DNA of 64,000 nt from an uncultured Dorea sp. (GCA_900550865.1 URTM01000014.1:4105-68104), one strand, 5' to 3'. Counted from the stretch's first letter, positions 17,193 to 27,429 are shown. Numbers and translations are program-made. Notes: generated by a model not told the origin, from the letters alone.

Positions 17193-20114
17193 CTAAAATG
17201 TTGTCACATTTTTAAACATATCTTTTGCTTCTTCTATCTTCTCTTCGCTTCCGATCACGCAGATCTGTCCGGCTTTCATCACTGCTTCTACGACATCTGC
17301 CAGTTTTCGGATGTCTTCCTGACCTGCCTCCAGGATCTGCAGACGTTCTTTTTTGATCGTCTCTGCACTGACTTTATTCATGTACAGATTAAACGAACGG
17401 TCTCCTTTTGCAGACGGTGTCATCGGCTGGTCAATGTTACTCATGGTTCCGATAATATATTTGTTCATGTCACGGTCACTGACAGTAAAGTTTCTCAGAT
17501 AATCTGCGATGCCTTCATAGACTTCCATTGTTCTTTCCAGGTTCGGATCACGGTAAGATACAAAATATCCTTCTCCGGTACGGCTGAATCCGCTCATGCA
17601 GCCATAAGCGCCGCCTTTGACACGGATATTCTGCCACAGGTAATCATAGCTTAAGATCACCTTTAAGATCTGCAATGCACCTGTATAATCTGCCCCGTTA
17701 TCAATAAAGTTGCCGACTCTTGCCACATACTGAACTTTGGAAGCAGTCTTGAATCCTTCATTCTTCATCTCACAGTGCAGTACGCATCTGGTATCTTCCA
17801 CCGGATCTTCGAACATTGCTTTCTTCAGACCTTCTACCAGCTCTTCCATGCCGTTCAGGCCCTCTTTTGCAGCCGTGTAACTGATCATCATATTGTCTGC
17901 ACGGAACAGCTTATGAGCCAGCATCTGAAGCTTCTGTACCAATACGTCTTTTTCTTCTTCAAAATGTTCCTCGATATAAGCGATCTTATCATAGAACTCG
18001 ATACCGCTTGTCATGTCTTTTAACTTAGATGACGGAGATGCATAAGACATCGCACGAAGCACTGCTGTTGTATGTCCGGAAGACTGGAATTTCATAAGAA
18101 GTCTTGACTTCTGCATTGCAAGAATCTCTCTGATTCTCTTGGTATCTCCCAGTTTCGAACGTGTCAGGATCTCCTCCATCATCCGGAATACGACTGGCAG
18201 CTTCTGATATAATGCCTTTCCTTTGATTTCAAATGTTGCTTTGAATTCTTTTTCCGGCACTTTGGAAATGTCTGTATACAGTTCCAGTGATGTTCCGATA
18301 CCGCCGGTATGCACGTTGATCTCATTAAAGAGTTCTCCGTACTTATAATTCTCGCTATCAATGACTCCAAGTACTCCCTGCAGGATTCCGACATACGGAA
18401 GATCTGCTTCTTCCACACCTGACATATCGAATAACACATCCACGTATCCGATGCCATTTGTCTCAATCTCATGGTAAACTACCGGTACATCTGCGATTCT
18501 TTTTTCTTCATTGATGATCGGCTCAATCTCTTTTGAAATATCTTCTCTTGAAAGAACCGGGATCTTCTCAAGATTTTCTACTGCATCCGGTGCTGACTGA
18601 TATGCCTCTAATGCATTGGAACGCTCTACCAGTTCTTTTCTTTCTTCTTCTGTAAGACTTTCTTTGTATGCCTGCAACTTCTCCTGAAGTTCTTTGTCCA
18701 TTCTTGCAGTACGTCCTTTTTCCGGCTTGATCAGCACAATCGCACCGTGCGTATTCTCTAACAGATATTTGCGGATCAGTTCTTCATAATATCCTGTTCC
18801 GACCTGTGCCTTTAAGAACTCGAATGTATCCAGCGCTTCGATATGGATAAATGGTTTTTCGTCATCGTATAACCAGCTGTCCATAATCTGCAGTCCGTAC
18901 ATCAGTCCCTTCGGATAACCTCCGAAATCCGCCTCTCTGTAACGGAACTCATTATAATTGATTCCGGCTTCGAGAGCTTTCTTATCCATTCCATTTTCAA
19001 CAATATCTTTTAATGTATCCTCGATTACTTTCACAAATGCTTCTTTCTGTTCTACATTCGCATTCTTCGCAATGACAGAAAAGATCGGCTGGTAAATTCC
19101 GTTGTCATACGATCCCATAATGTCTTTTCCGATCCCGGCATCCGTAAGTGCTCTCTTAAGCGGTGCTCCCGGTGCAGATAACAATGCATAATCCAATACT
19201 TCAAATGCCAGATACAGCTTCTCATCCAGGCTTGTTCCAATGACTTTATTGTAAGAAATGTAAGTATTATCCTCTTCTGATTCATCGCTTGCTATGGAAT
19301 ATGGCATCTCTTTTTCGATTACTTTATCAAATGGTTCCTGATAGCGGATCTTGGAATCTACCGGCGCATAGTCGAATTTGCTCAGATATTCCTGATCCAG
19401 CCAGTTTAATTTTTCTTCCATGTCCATATTTCCATACAGGTAAATGTAACTGTTTGACGGATGATAATATCTTCTGTGGAAATCCAGGAACTGCTCATAC
19501 GTAAGTTCCGGAATCACTTCCGGATCCCCGCCAGATTCGTTCGCATATGAGGTATCCGGGAACAATGTATTCAATACCACTCTGTCCAGCACACCTTCCG
19601 GTGAAGAGAATGCTCCCTTCATCTCATTATATACAACACCGTTGTAAGCCAGATCATCTTCCAGAGAATCCATCTTGTAGCTCCAGCCTTCCTGACGGAA
19701 GATCTCTTCATGCTGATAAATATTCGGATAGAATACCGCATCCATATATACATGCATCAGATTCTGGAAATCCTTATCATTACAGCTTGCTACCGGGTAA
19801 ACCGTCTTATCCGGATAAGTCATTGCATTTAAAAATGTATTCAGTGAACCCTTTACCAGTTCTACGAACGGATCCTTCGCCGGGAAATTCTTAGATCCAC
19901 ACAGTACGGAATGTTCCATGATATGTGGTACTCCGGTACTGTCTGACGGCGGTGTACGGAATCCGATATTGAATACCTTGTTGTCATCATCATTTTCTAT
20001 CAGTAAGATCCTTGCCCCGCTCTTCTTATGCTTTAACAGCATTCCGTGGGATTTGATCCCTTTTAAATCTTCTTCTTTTACTAATTCGTAAGCACTTAAG
20101 TCTTTTACACTCAT
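17193..20114 (-). CDS. M16C-family zinc metallopeptidase (presequence protease-like)
   Basis: Large insulinase-type peptidase (973 aa) of the PreP/Cym1/HypA class. The inverted zinc motif HIMEH is at 64-68 in the N-terminal domain, followed by the family-typical SVLCGSKNFPAKDPF region. The second catalytic-like half and the M16C-associated helical linker follow. No signal peptide is visible, so it is probably cytosolic and degrades short unfolded peptides. The ribosome binding site AAGGAG is 13 bases upstream. A possible TATAAT is at 20220-20225. It is followed 33 bases later by era. Confidence 0.9.
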   Translation of the reverse strand: MSVKDLSAYELVKEEDLKGIKSHGMLLKHKKSGARILLIENDDDNKVFNIGFRTPPSDSTGVPHIMEHSVLCGSKNFPAKDPFVELVKGSLNTFLNAMTYPDKTVYPVASCNDKDFQNLMHVYMDAVFYPNIYQHEEIFRQEGWSYKMDSLEDDLAYNGVVYNEMKGAFSSPEGVLDRVVLNTLFPDTSYANESGGDPEVIPELTYEQFLDFHRRYYHPSNSYIYLYGNMDMEEKLNWLDQEYLSKFDYAPVDSKIRYQEPFDKVIEKEMPYSIASDESEEDNTYISYNKVIGTSLDEKLYLAFEVLDYALLSAPGAPLKRALTDAGIGKDIMGSYDNGIYQPIFSVIAKNANVEQKEAFVKVIEDTLKDIVENGMDKKALEAGINYNEFRYREADFGGYPKGLMYGLQIMDSWLYDDEKPFIHIEALDTFEFLKAQVGTGYYEELIRKYLLENTHGAIVLIKPEKGRTARMDKELQEKLQAYKESLTEEERKELVERSNALEAYQSAPDAVENLEKIPVLSREDISKEIEPIINEEKRIADVPVVYHEIETNGIGYVDVLFDMSGVEEADLPYVGILQGVLGVIDSENYKYGELFNEINVHTGGIGTSLELYTDISKVPEKEFKATFEIKGKALYQKLPVVFRMMEEILTRSKLGDTKRIREILAMQKSRLLMKFQSSGHTTAVLRAMSYASPSSKLKDMTSGIEFYDKIAYIEEHFEEEKDVLVQKLQMLAHKLFRADNMMISYTAAKEGLNGMEELVEGLKKAMFEDPVEDTRCVLHCEMKNEGFKTASKVQYVARVGNFIDNGADYTGALQILKVILSYDYLWQNIRVKGGAYGCMSGFSRTGEGYFVSYRDPNLERTMEVYEGIADYLRNFTVSDRDMNKYIIGTMSNIDQPMTPSAKGDRSFNLYMNKVSAETIKKERLQILEAGQEDIRKLADVVEAVMKAGQICVIGSEEKIEEAKDMFKNVTTF

Positions 20115-20257
20115 GAATTTCTATGTTCTCCTTTCGTCTGCAATCTTCCATTTCCCCAAAGCAGAAGATTCTTCTGCCCCGCAATATATCTACTGGAATA
20201 ATTGCCACTCATGCAAGATATTATAACACCTTTCTTATTATTCTGCACCTATCAAAA

Positions 20258-20313
20258 AAAGACTCCAAAGCAACTTTTGCGCCACATACTTTTATGCAAG
20301 GCAAAGAGTCTTT
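20258..20313 (-). terminator. Terminator of the lysine-regulated transporter gene
   Basis: Stem AAAGACTC/GAGTCTTT with internal secondary pairing, followed on the minus strand by TTTTTTT, 37 bases after the stop codon. Confidence 0.75.
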
Positions 20314-20349
20314 GAAGTCTCTGCTAATTTTAATTTTTTAACAAATCAT

Positions 20350-21963
20350 TTATGAATAGCTTTCTGTTCTCTTCTTCATGAGCAGTAAAGCTGCTACCAG
20401 AAGTACCATACCGATTGGAAGACAGATCAATGCATTCTGAACAAATCCGGCAATTACATAAGTAATGCAGGAAACAACTGCAACGGTTGCCGCATACGGT
20501 AACTGTGTCGTTACATGGTTGACATGATTACACTGCGCTCCCGCGGATGCCATGATCGTTGTATCCGAAATAGGTGAACAATGATCTCCACATACAGCTC
20601 CGGCCATACAAGCTGAGATAGAGATGATCATCATAGTCTCGTTCGTTCCCTGGAATACCGCTACTACGATCGGGATCAGGATTCCGAATGTTCCCCATGA
20701 TGTTCCAGTTGCAAATGCAAGGAAGCATCCTACGAGGAAGATAATTGCAGGCAGGAAGTTTAATAATCCTCCAGCTGCGGACTGCATAACATTAGCCACA
20801 TACTCTGCTGCGCCAAGACTGTCTGTCATTGCTTTTAATGTCCATGCAAATGTCAGGATCAGGATTGCAGGTACCATAGCCTTGAATCCTTCCGGAACAC
20901 ATTCCATAGATTCACGGAACTTAAGTACTTTTCTAAGTGCATAAAATACAACCGTAACAACCAATGCGAAGAAACTTCCAAGCATCAGACCTACCGATGC
21001 ATCACTTGCCGAAAATGCTTTAACAAAGCCTGTTCCACTAAAGAAGCCTCCTGTATAAAGCATACCGCAGATGCAGAAAATGATCAGGACCACTATCGGG
21101 AATACCAGATCGATCACTTTTCCCTTTTCTTCTACGATCTCATTCTCAGCATTTGCATATGGCCTGTCCGGTGTAGTATAGATATCACCCTTTACAGCAT
21201 TATCTTCATGTAATTTCATCGGGCCATAATCAATCTTAAGCACTACGATCAAAACCATTGCAAGAATTGTAAGTAAAGCATAATAGTTATACGGAATCGC
21301 ACGCATAAAAATAGAAAATCCATCTTCACCTTTTACAAATCCTGTTACAGCCGCTGCCCATGATGAGATTGGAGCGATGATACATACCGGTGCCGCTGTC
21401 GCATCGATCAGATACGCCAGTTTCGCACGTGATACATTGTGCTTATCTGTGATCGGACGCATAACACTTCCAACTGTCAGGCAGTTAAAATAATCATCAA
21501 TAAAGATCAGGATTCCAAGCACGATCGTTGCAAGCTGTGCCCCAACTCTTGTCTTGATGTGAATACTAGCCCAACGCCCAAATGCTGCCGAACCTCCTGC
21601 ATTATTCATCATGCAGACCATAATTCCAAGAATAACCAGGAATACCAGGATTCCCATATTATAGCTATCTGTCAGTACTCCTACGATTCCATCTTCAAAT
21701 ATATGCAATACTGCCTTTTCAAAATGGAAATTAGACCAGAAGATTCCTCCGATCGCAATTCCGACAAACAGGGAACTATACACTTCTTTCGTGATCAGTG
21801 CAAGACCAATTGCCACAATTGGGGGTACCAGTGCCCAGAATGATGAATACATCTTTGGTACATACTCTTTTCCTCCATCTGCCGCAAATACGGTAATTGC
21901 ACCGCATGCAAAGATCATGAGGCAGGTGAGTACGGCAAAGAGTAATTTTTTTCTTTTTCTCAT
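20350..21963 (-). CDS. NhaC-family transporter, probable lysine importer
   Basis: Membrane protein (537 aa) with about 11-12 hydrophobic segments in the NhaC/ion-transporter superfamily, often annotated as Na+/H+ antiporter. The leader carries a lysine riboswitch and terminator, which indicates that the substrate is lysine, as for the LysW-type NhaC proteins described under L-box control. The frame is open to a TTG at 21990, but that lies in the terminator U-run; ATG 21963 follows AAGGAGAGAG and starts MRKRKKLLF, with a signal-like first helix. Substrate assignment is from regulation, not motif. Confidence 0.83.
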   Translation of the reverse strand: MRKRKKLLFAVLTCLMIFACGAITVFAADGGKEYVPKMYSSFWALVPPIVAIGLALITKEVYSSLFVGIAIGGIFWSNFHFEKAVLHIFEDGIVGVLTDSYNMGILVFLVILGIMVCMMNNAGGSAAFGRWASIHIKTRVGAQLATIVLGILIFIDDYFNCLTVGSVMRPITDKHNVSRAKLAYLIDATAAPVCIIAPISSWAAAVTGFVKGEDGFSIFMRAIPYNYYALLTILAMVLIVVLKIDYGPMKLHEDNAVKGDIYTTPDRPYANAENEIVEEKGKVIDLVFPIVVLIIFCICGMLYTGGFFSGTGFVKAFSASDASVGLMLGSFFALVVTVVFYALRKVLKFRESMECVPEGFKAMVPAILILTFAWTLKAMTDSLGAAEYVANVMQSAAGGLLNFLPAIIFLVGCFLAFATGTSWGTFGILIPIVVAVFQGTNETMMIISISACMAGAVCGDHCSPISDTTIMASAGAQCNHVNHVTTQLPYAATVAVVSCITYVIAGFVQNALICLPIGMVLLVAALLLMKKRTESYS

Positions 21964-21988
21964 AACTCTCTCTCCTTCGTTTTGTTCC

Positions 21989-22034
21989 AAAAAAATACCA
22001 TGAACAATTTCCTCTGCGTGGATTGCTCATGGCA
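21989..22034 (-). terminator. Terminator of the lysine riboswitch expression platform
   Basis: Thirteen-bp stem TGCCATGAGCAAT/ATTGTTCATGGTA (22022-22034 with 21996-22008, two G-U pairs), followed by TTTTTTT on the minus strand, immediately before the ribosome binding site. Confidence 0.85.
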
Positions 22035-22149
22035 TATATCATCTTATAAGCAGGACATCCGTATTTTCATATCATTCAACACTTCATTTATGTCCTCTAT
22101 ATAACTCTAAATACAAATTACATAATTAAACTCTTATATCTTCTATATA

Positions 22150-22335
22150 CTCCGATAGCGCTCCACTTACTGAAGTGACAGTCCGCAGCATATTCTGCTG
22201 CGTCCCAGGAAGTATATCTCGAATATAACTCTTAAGGGATGATATCTTCCTTCGGCAGTTTTCCCTTTCAGGCAGAAATGATTTCCCTTTATCTGTTGTT
22301 CTGTCTTACTGATGAAACCTGCGCCTCTATCTAGT
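22150..22335 (-). ncRNA. Lysine riboswitch (L box)
   Basis: The minus strand carries the L-box landmarks in order: GATAGAGGCGC, an AGTA loop-E-like segment, CTGCCGAAGG, GGGACGCAG, CTGTCACTT and GAGCGCTATC closing P1. A 13-bp terminator follows about 115 bases later. Expected action: lysine binding promotes termination and represses the transporter gene. Confidence 0.9.
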
Positions 22336-22356
22336 CTCATTATTCATATAATAATA

Positions 22357-22385
22357 TTTTTATCATCTTTGATCTATTTTGTCAA
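22357..22385 (-). promoter_or_regulatory. Promoter of the lysine riboswitch unit
   Basis: Perfect TTGACA (22380-22385) with a weak TAAAAA at 22357-22362, 17-base spacer. It lies just upstream of the aptamer. Confidence 0.5.
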
Positions 22386-22415
22386 TACAATATGGCAAAT
22401 GCATGGCAACGCAAA

Positions 22416-22447
22416 ACTCCCACAGATTCTTACGAATCTGCGGGAGT
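22416..22447 (-). terminator. Terminator of the PFOR gene
   Basis: Fourteen-bp stem (22416-22429 with 22434-22447, one mismatch) and TTAC loop, followed by TTTTGCG on the minus strand. Confidence 0.7.
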
Positions 22448-22483
22448 CATGATTTATACTATTCTATTGCTAATCAGATATGA

Positions 22484-25400
22484 TTACTCCTCTACTTTGT
22501 AAAGGTCTGTCAGTTTTGACAGGTAATCGTATCTTTCCATAGCCTCTGCCTCATTCTTAGCGAAGAGTCTTGCAGCCTTTTCCGGATTAGCTCTCTTAAG
22601 AGCGTTGTAACGAACTTCTCCGTCAAGGAATGCCTGATAATCTTCTTCCTTAGGCTGTTTGCTGTCAAGAGTGAATTTGCTTCCCTTTTCAGCTGCAGGA
22701 TTGAATCTGAAGTTGTTCCAGTATCCGCATTCTACTGCTAACTGTTCCTCTGTCTGAGCTTTGCTCATACCCTTCTTGATACCATGGTTGATACATGGAG
22801 CATAAGCGATGATCAGTGATGGTCCCGGATAAGCCTCAGCCTCAGCGATTGCCTTAACTGTCTGGTTGAAGTCAGCCCCCATAGCGATCTGAGCTACGTA
22901 TACGTATCCGTATGTCATAGCCATTCCTGCAAGGTCTTTCTTCTTAGTCTCTTTTCCGCCTGCTGCGAACTGAGCTGTAGCACCAGTCTTAGTAGCCTTA
23001 GAAGACTGTCCACCTGTGTTAGAGTAAACCTCTGTATCGAATACCATGATGTTAATGTCTTCACCACTTGCTAATACGTGGTCAACTCCACCGAATCCGA
23101 TATCGTAAGCCCATCCGTCACCACCGAAGATCCACTGAGATTTCTTAGCGAGGAAGTCTTTGTTCTTAACGATGTCTTTGCATGTATCGCAGTCACATCC
23201 GTCTAATGCTGCAACTAATTTGTCTGTAGCATCTCCGTTTGTAACACCACATGTGAATGTATCGAGGTATTCCTGGCAAGCTGCCTTAACCTCTGCTGAA
23301 GCCTGCTCTGCTGCTGCAACAGTTTCAACTTCTTCTTTCAGTCTCTTTCTGATTGCTTTCTGAGCAAGTAACATACCATATCCAAACTCTGCGTTGTCTT
23401 CGAACAGTGAGTTAGACCATGCAGGTCCCTGTCCCTTAGAGTTCATTGTGTATGGTGTAGACGGTGAAGAGTTACCCCAGATTGAAGAACATCCTGTTGC
23501 ATTAGCGATGTACATTCTGTCACCAAATAACTGTGTGATCAGTTTTGCATAAGGTGTTTCTCCACAACCTGCACAAGCTCCTGAGAACTCAAGTAATGGC
23601 TGTTTGAACTGGCTTCCCTTAACTGTCTCTGGTTTGAATTTAGCAACAACTTCTGGTTTAACCTCGATCTCACGTCCGAAATCAAAGATATCCTGCTCTG
23701 CTGCATTTTCTTCCATGTTTGCCATAACAAGAGCTTTTTCACCCTTCTTACCTGGACATACATTTACACAAGATCCACATCCTGTACAGTCATATGCTGA
23801 TACAGTCATAGTGAATTTCATTCCCGGCATACCGATCATATCGATAGCTTTTGTTCCTTCCGGAGCTTTTGCAAGCTCGTCCTCTGTAAGTGCTACCGGA
23901 CGGATAACTGCATGTGGGCAAACGTATGCACAACGGTTACACTGGATACAGTTTTCTGACTGCCATACAGGGATATCTACTGCGATACCACGTTTCTCAT
24001 ATGCTGCACTACCTGATGGTGTAGATCCATCTGCATAGTCAGTAAATGTAGATACTGGCAGAGTATTTCCTTCCTGAGCATTAACCTTAGACTGGATGTT
24101 CTTAACGAATGCTACAACATCGTCTTTTCCACCCTTAACTTCTGGTGTGAATAATCCTTCGTCTTCACAAGATTTCCAAGATTCCGGAACTTCGATCTCA
24201 ACTACCTGTTTAGCACCGGCATCGATAGCATCGTAGTTCATCTGTACGATCTTGTCACCTTTTCTTCCGTAAGTAGCTTTTGCAGCTTTCTTCATCAGAT
24301 CGATTGCTTCTTCTTCCGGAATGATAGATGCCAGTTTGAAGAATGCTGACTGAAGGACTGTATTGATACGTCCGCCAAGTCCGATCTCTTTACCGATCTT
24401 AATACCATCAATTGTGTAGAACTTGATGTTGTGATCAGCGATGAATGCTTTTACCTGTCCCGGTAAATGTTTTTCAAGACCTTCCATGTCCCAAGAGCAG
24501 TTCAGAAGGAATGTTCCTCCGTCAACTAATTCCTGAACCATGTTGTATTTGTTTACATAAGATGGGTTGTGACATGCTACAAAGTTAGCCTTGTGGATCA
24601 GGTAAGTAGATTTGATTGGCTTCTTACCGAAACGCAGGTGAGACATTGTAACACCACCAGACTTCTTAGAGTCATAGTCGAAGTAAGCCTGTGCATACAT
24701 GTCAGTATTGTCACCGATGATCTTGATAGAGTTCTTGTTAGCTCCTACAGTACCGTCAGCTCCAAGTCCCCAGAACTTACAGTTGATTGTTCCTTCTGGT
24801 GTTGTAACCAGTGGTGCACCAACTTCAAGTGAAAGATTTGTAACATCATCGTTGATACCGATTGTGAATCTTTCTTTGTCTGCGTTGTTGAATACTGCAA
24901 CGATCTGTGCAGGTGTTGTATCTTTTGATCCTAATCCGTAACGTCCGCCGTTAACCGGTACTGCGTCGAACTTAGATCCCTTTAATGCAGAAACAACGTC
25001 CAGGAATAATGGCTCTCCCTGAGCTCCTGGTTCTTTTGTTCTGTCAAGTACATTGATGTATTTTACTGTGTCAGGAATTGCATCAATTAATGCCTGTGCA
25101 CAGAATGGTCTGTAAAGACGAACCTTAACAACACCAACTTTTTCCCCAGCTGCTGTTAAGTAATCGATTGTCTCTTCGATTGTGTCACATACAGAACCCA
25201 TAGCAATGATAACTTTCTCTGCGTCTGCTGCTCCGTAGTAGTTGAAGAGTTTGTAATCTGTTCCGATCTTCTCGTTAACTTTGTCCATGTACTCCTGTAC
25301 GATAGCCGGCATAGCGTCGTAGTATGGGTTACATGCTTCTCTTGCCTGGAAGAAGATATCCGGGTTCTGAGCTGAACCTCTCTGGCATGGGTGATTTGGA

Positions 25401-26026
25401 TTCAGTGCATGATTTCTGAATGCATCGATTGCGTCCATATCTACCAGATCTTTCAGATCTTCGTAATCCCATGTCTCAATCTTCTGGATCTCGTGTGATG
25501 TACGGAATCCATCGAAGAAGTTGATGAATGGAAGTTTTCCTTTTAATGCTGCGCAGTGTGCAACCGGTGTTAAGTCCATAACTTCCTGTACACTGGACTC
25601 ACAAAGCATTGCTGCACCAGTCTGACGACAGGCGTAAACATCAGAGTGATCTCCGAAGATATTCAGTGCGTGGCTTGCAAGCGCACGAGCGGATACGTTA
25701 AATACTCCAGGAAGCTGTTCTCCTGCTACTTTATATAAGTTAGGAATCATTAACAGAAGTCCCTGTGATGCTGTAAATGTTGTTGTCAGAGCACCAGCGG
25801 AAAGAGATCCGTGTACTGCACCTGCAGCACCAGCTTCTGACTGCATCTCTGTTACCTGAACAGTCTGTCCAAATATGTTCTTTCTTCCTTCTGTAGCCCA
25901 TTCATCTACATGTTCCGGCATAACTGATGATGGTGTAATAGGGTAAATTGCTGCAACTTCTGTATATGCATATGACGCATGAGCTGCGGCCTGGTTACCA
26001 TCCATGGTCTTCATTTTTCTTGCCAT
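22484..26026 (-). CDS. nifJ: Pyruvate:ferredoxin (flavodoxin) oxidoreductase
   Basis: Single-chain PFOR (1180 aa) that oxidises pyruvate with CoA to acetyl-CoA and CO2, reducing ferredoxin. It has an N-terminal pyrimidine-binding domain (YPITPSSVMPEHVDEW) and a middle domain with two 4Fe-4S motifs (CIQCNRCAYVCP and CTGCGSCVNVCP). The C-terminal TPP-binding domain includes GDGWAYDIGFGGVDHV, plus the proximal cluster cysteines (CAGCGETPY). ATG 26026 follows GGAGG; an in-frame codon at 26056 is less likely. It is monocistronic, with its own promoter and terminator, and central to acetyl-CoA fermentation. A small ferredoxin is encoded at 45292. Confidence 0.97.
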   Translation of the reverse strand: MARKMKTMDGNQAAAHASYAYTEVAAIYPITPSSVMPEHVDEWATEGRKNIFGQTVQVTEMQSEAGAAGAVHGSLSAGALTTTFTASQGLLLMIPNLYKVAGEQLPGVFNVSARALASHALNIFGDHSDVYACRQTGAAMLCESSVQEVMDLTPVAHCAALKGKLPFINFFDGFRTSHEIQKIETWDYEDLKDLVDMDAIDAFRNHALNPNHPCQRGSAQNPDIFFQAREACNPYYDAMPAIVQEYMDKVNEKIGTDYKLFNYYGAADAEKVIIAMGSVCDTIEETIDYLTAAGEKVGVVKVRLYRPFCAQALIDAIPDTVKYINVLDRTKEPGAQGEPLFLDVVSALKGSKFDAVPVNGGRYGLGSKDTTPAQIVAVFNNADKERFTIGINDDVTNLSLEVGAPLVTTPEGTINCKFWGLGADGTVGANKNSIKIIGDNTDMYAQAYFDYDSKKSGGVTMSHLRFGKKPIKSTYLIHKANFVACHNPSYVNKYNMVQELVDGGTFLLNCSWDMEGLEKHLPGQVKAFIADHNIKFYTIDGIKIGKEIGLGGRINTVLQSAFFKLASIIPEEEAIDLMKKAAKATYGRKGDKIVQMNYDAIDAGAKQVVEIEVPESWKSCEDEGLFTPEVKGGKDDVVAFVKNIQSKVNAQEGNTLPVSTFTDYADGSTPSGSAAYEKRGIAVDIPVWQSENCIQCNRCAYVCPHAVIRPVALTEDELAKAPEGTKAIDMIGMPGMKFTMTVSAYDCTGCGSCVNVCPGKKGEKALVMANMEENAAEQDIFDFGREIEVKPEVVAKFKPETVKGSQFKQPLLEFSGACAGCGETPYAKLITQLFGDRMYIANATGCSSIWGNSSPSTPYTMNSKGQGPAWSNSLFEDNAEFGYGMLLAQKAIRKRLKEEVETVAAAEQASAEVKAACQEYLDTFTCGVTNGDATDKLVAALDGCDCDTCKDIVKNKDFLAKKSQWIFGGDGWAYDIGFGGVDHVLASGEDINIMVFDTEVYSNTGGQSSKATKTGATAQFAAGGKETKKKDLAGMAMTYGYVYVAQIAMGADFNQTVKAIAEAEAYPGPSLIIAYAPCINHGIKKGMSKAQTEEQLAVECGYWNNFRFNPAAEKGSKFTLDSKQPKEEDYQAFLDGEVRYNALKRANPEKAARLFAKNEAEAMERYDYLSKLTDLYKVEE

Positions 26027-26081
26027 TTTTGTCGTTCCTCCTTGATAATAGTACAAATCATATATTGACGTGTATGATTTT

Positions 26082-26110
26082 ATTATATCTCCTGTCTCAT
26101 CAAAAGTCTA
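26082..26110 (-). promoter_or_regulatory. Promoter of the PFOR gene
   Basis: TATAAT (26082-26087) with TAGACT (26105-26110) at 17 bases. A small AAATCATA/TATGATTT hairpin occupies the leader. Confidence 0.6.
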
Positions 26111-26201
26111 GCGATTCCGACTGTTATTTTGTTCATTTTTTGGTACAAATACAGATTCCTGTATCATTTTGTCGGCATATTTACCCATAAAATCAAGATA
26201 G

Positions 26202-26489
26202 AATTGGGATTTCATTCGTAAGGCATTTGATATCCACGGAATAAAAAGTAGGAAGCCGTTCCAGTGAATGTGAAGAAGGTGTTGGAAATAGTTAAGCGTC
26301 AAAATTATGCGTTGGGTTTTCGAAATTTGCCTGTTTGAGCCGAATGGCGAGTTGCAAATTTCGGAAGTCCGTTTTTAGCATAATTTTGACGCTTTAGTAT
26401 TTCCCACCGACGGAAACTGAACAGGAACGGCTTCCTAATTTTTTATGCAGGCCCGGGTATCCAACGCCTTCCTGAATTAAATCCCAATT
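26202..26489. repeat. 288-bp fold-back (imperfect inverted-repeat) element
   Basis: The stretch folds on itself almost end to end. Paired arms are 26202-26212/26479-26489, 26249-26262/26424-26437, 26284-26290/26398-26404, 26296-26310/26378-26392 and 26321-26330/26354-26363, around a 23-base centre holding GCCGAATGGC. No open frame inside looks coding. Its right end overlaps the stop codon of the CobW-like gene. It could be a MITE-like insertion or a structured RNA; this window has only one copy. Confidence 0.7.
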
Positions 26490-27429
26490 ACCCTAAATAC
26501 ACAACCTTATCTTCCGGTTCTACGGCCGGTTCCATATCGATCAGATACAATACCGGCTGTTTGTTTCCGAAGGAACTTACAGCCTCGTACTCAAATCTTG
26601 CACGGATCTGCATCCAGGATTTTGTCTTTACATCGATCTTCTTTTCTGCCTTACATGGATATCCGTAGTAACGTACATCGTCTGCACAGCAGGTCATGAT
26701 CTCTCTGACTGGAACAAACATGTTATCCGGCATTCCCTTTGGACGGAAGATCTGTCCTTTGAAATCAATCTCTTTATGCAGATATAATTCCGGATGATCA
26801 TATGCGTCTACATACCACACTCCAAAGTCAACATCATCCAGGACGATCTTGTCCCCTTTTACATCGTATGGGAGATCTTCTTCGGACGGCTCAATGATCT
26901 TGCCCTGCATATCTTCAAACAAAAGCTGAGCCATCGGGTTCTGTACTTTCAGTGCACGTCTGAATCCGGATCTGTTGACACCGTCTGCACATCTGTTAAC
27001 GACAATCAATTCCGACTCTGTGAGCTGCTCCATCAGCATATTTCTCATATTCATCAGATACATATCAAGGGTTGTACCATTCACAGTAGAATATACGCCC
27101 TGAAGCTCGAAGCTCCTTGGATATCTGATAGAAAGCAGATCTTCCAGCTTCCACATTCCATTGTATTCAATAATAATCTGTGCCGGATGATAATTTCTTT
27201 CACAGTTTTTGAAAAATACAGTGTTCAGCTGATCGAATTCTTCGATTTTCAGAACTGCCATATTCTTCTCTTTTAAATATTCTTCCGGATACTCTTCTTC
27301 TCCTTCTTCACAGAGAAGCAACAGTGTAAGTCCCGGTTCGATCCATTCCTGTTCCATCAGGGTATCTTTGATCATGGTTGTCTTACCGCTGTCTAAAAAT
27401 CCGGTAACAATAAACATAGGTGTTGCCAT
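26488..27429 (-). CDS. G3E-family GTPase (CobW-like), without the canonical CxCC motif
   Basis: A 313-aa P-loop GTPase of the COG0523/CobW class. Walker A is GFLDSGKTT near the N-terminus. The usual CxCC metal motif after the P-loop domain is not evident: the corresponding segment reads LLLLCEEGEEEYPEEY, with a single cysteine. A C-terminal CobW_C-like part contains TCCADDVRYYGYPC. It lies downstream of a second, His-rich G3E GTPase on the same strand (165-base gap). It probably acts as a metallochaperone or insertase; the metal and client are unknown. Confidence 0.8.
   Translation of the reverse strand: MATPMFIVTGFLDSGKTTMIKDTLMEQEWIEPGLTLLLLCEEGEEEYPEEYLKEKNMAVLKIEEFDQLNTVFFKNCERNYHPAQIIIEYNGMWKLEDLLSIRYPRSFELQGVYSTVNGTTLDMYLMNMRNMLMEQLTESELIVVNRCADGVNRSGFRRALKVQNPMAQLLFEDMQGKIIEPSEEDLPYDVKGDKIVLDDVDFGVWYVDAYDHPELYLHKEIDFKGQIFRPKGMPDNMFVPVREIMTCCADDVRYYGYPCKAEKKIDVKTKSWMQIRARFEYEAVSSFGNKQPVLYLIDMEPAVEPEDKVVYLG

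Noticed and set aside
20350..21990. TTG start at 21990 for the NhaC-family gene
   Set aside because: It lies in the U-run of the riboswitch terminator and before the ribosome binding site; ATG 21963 is better.
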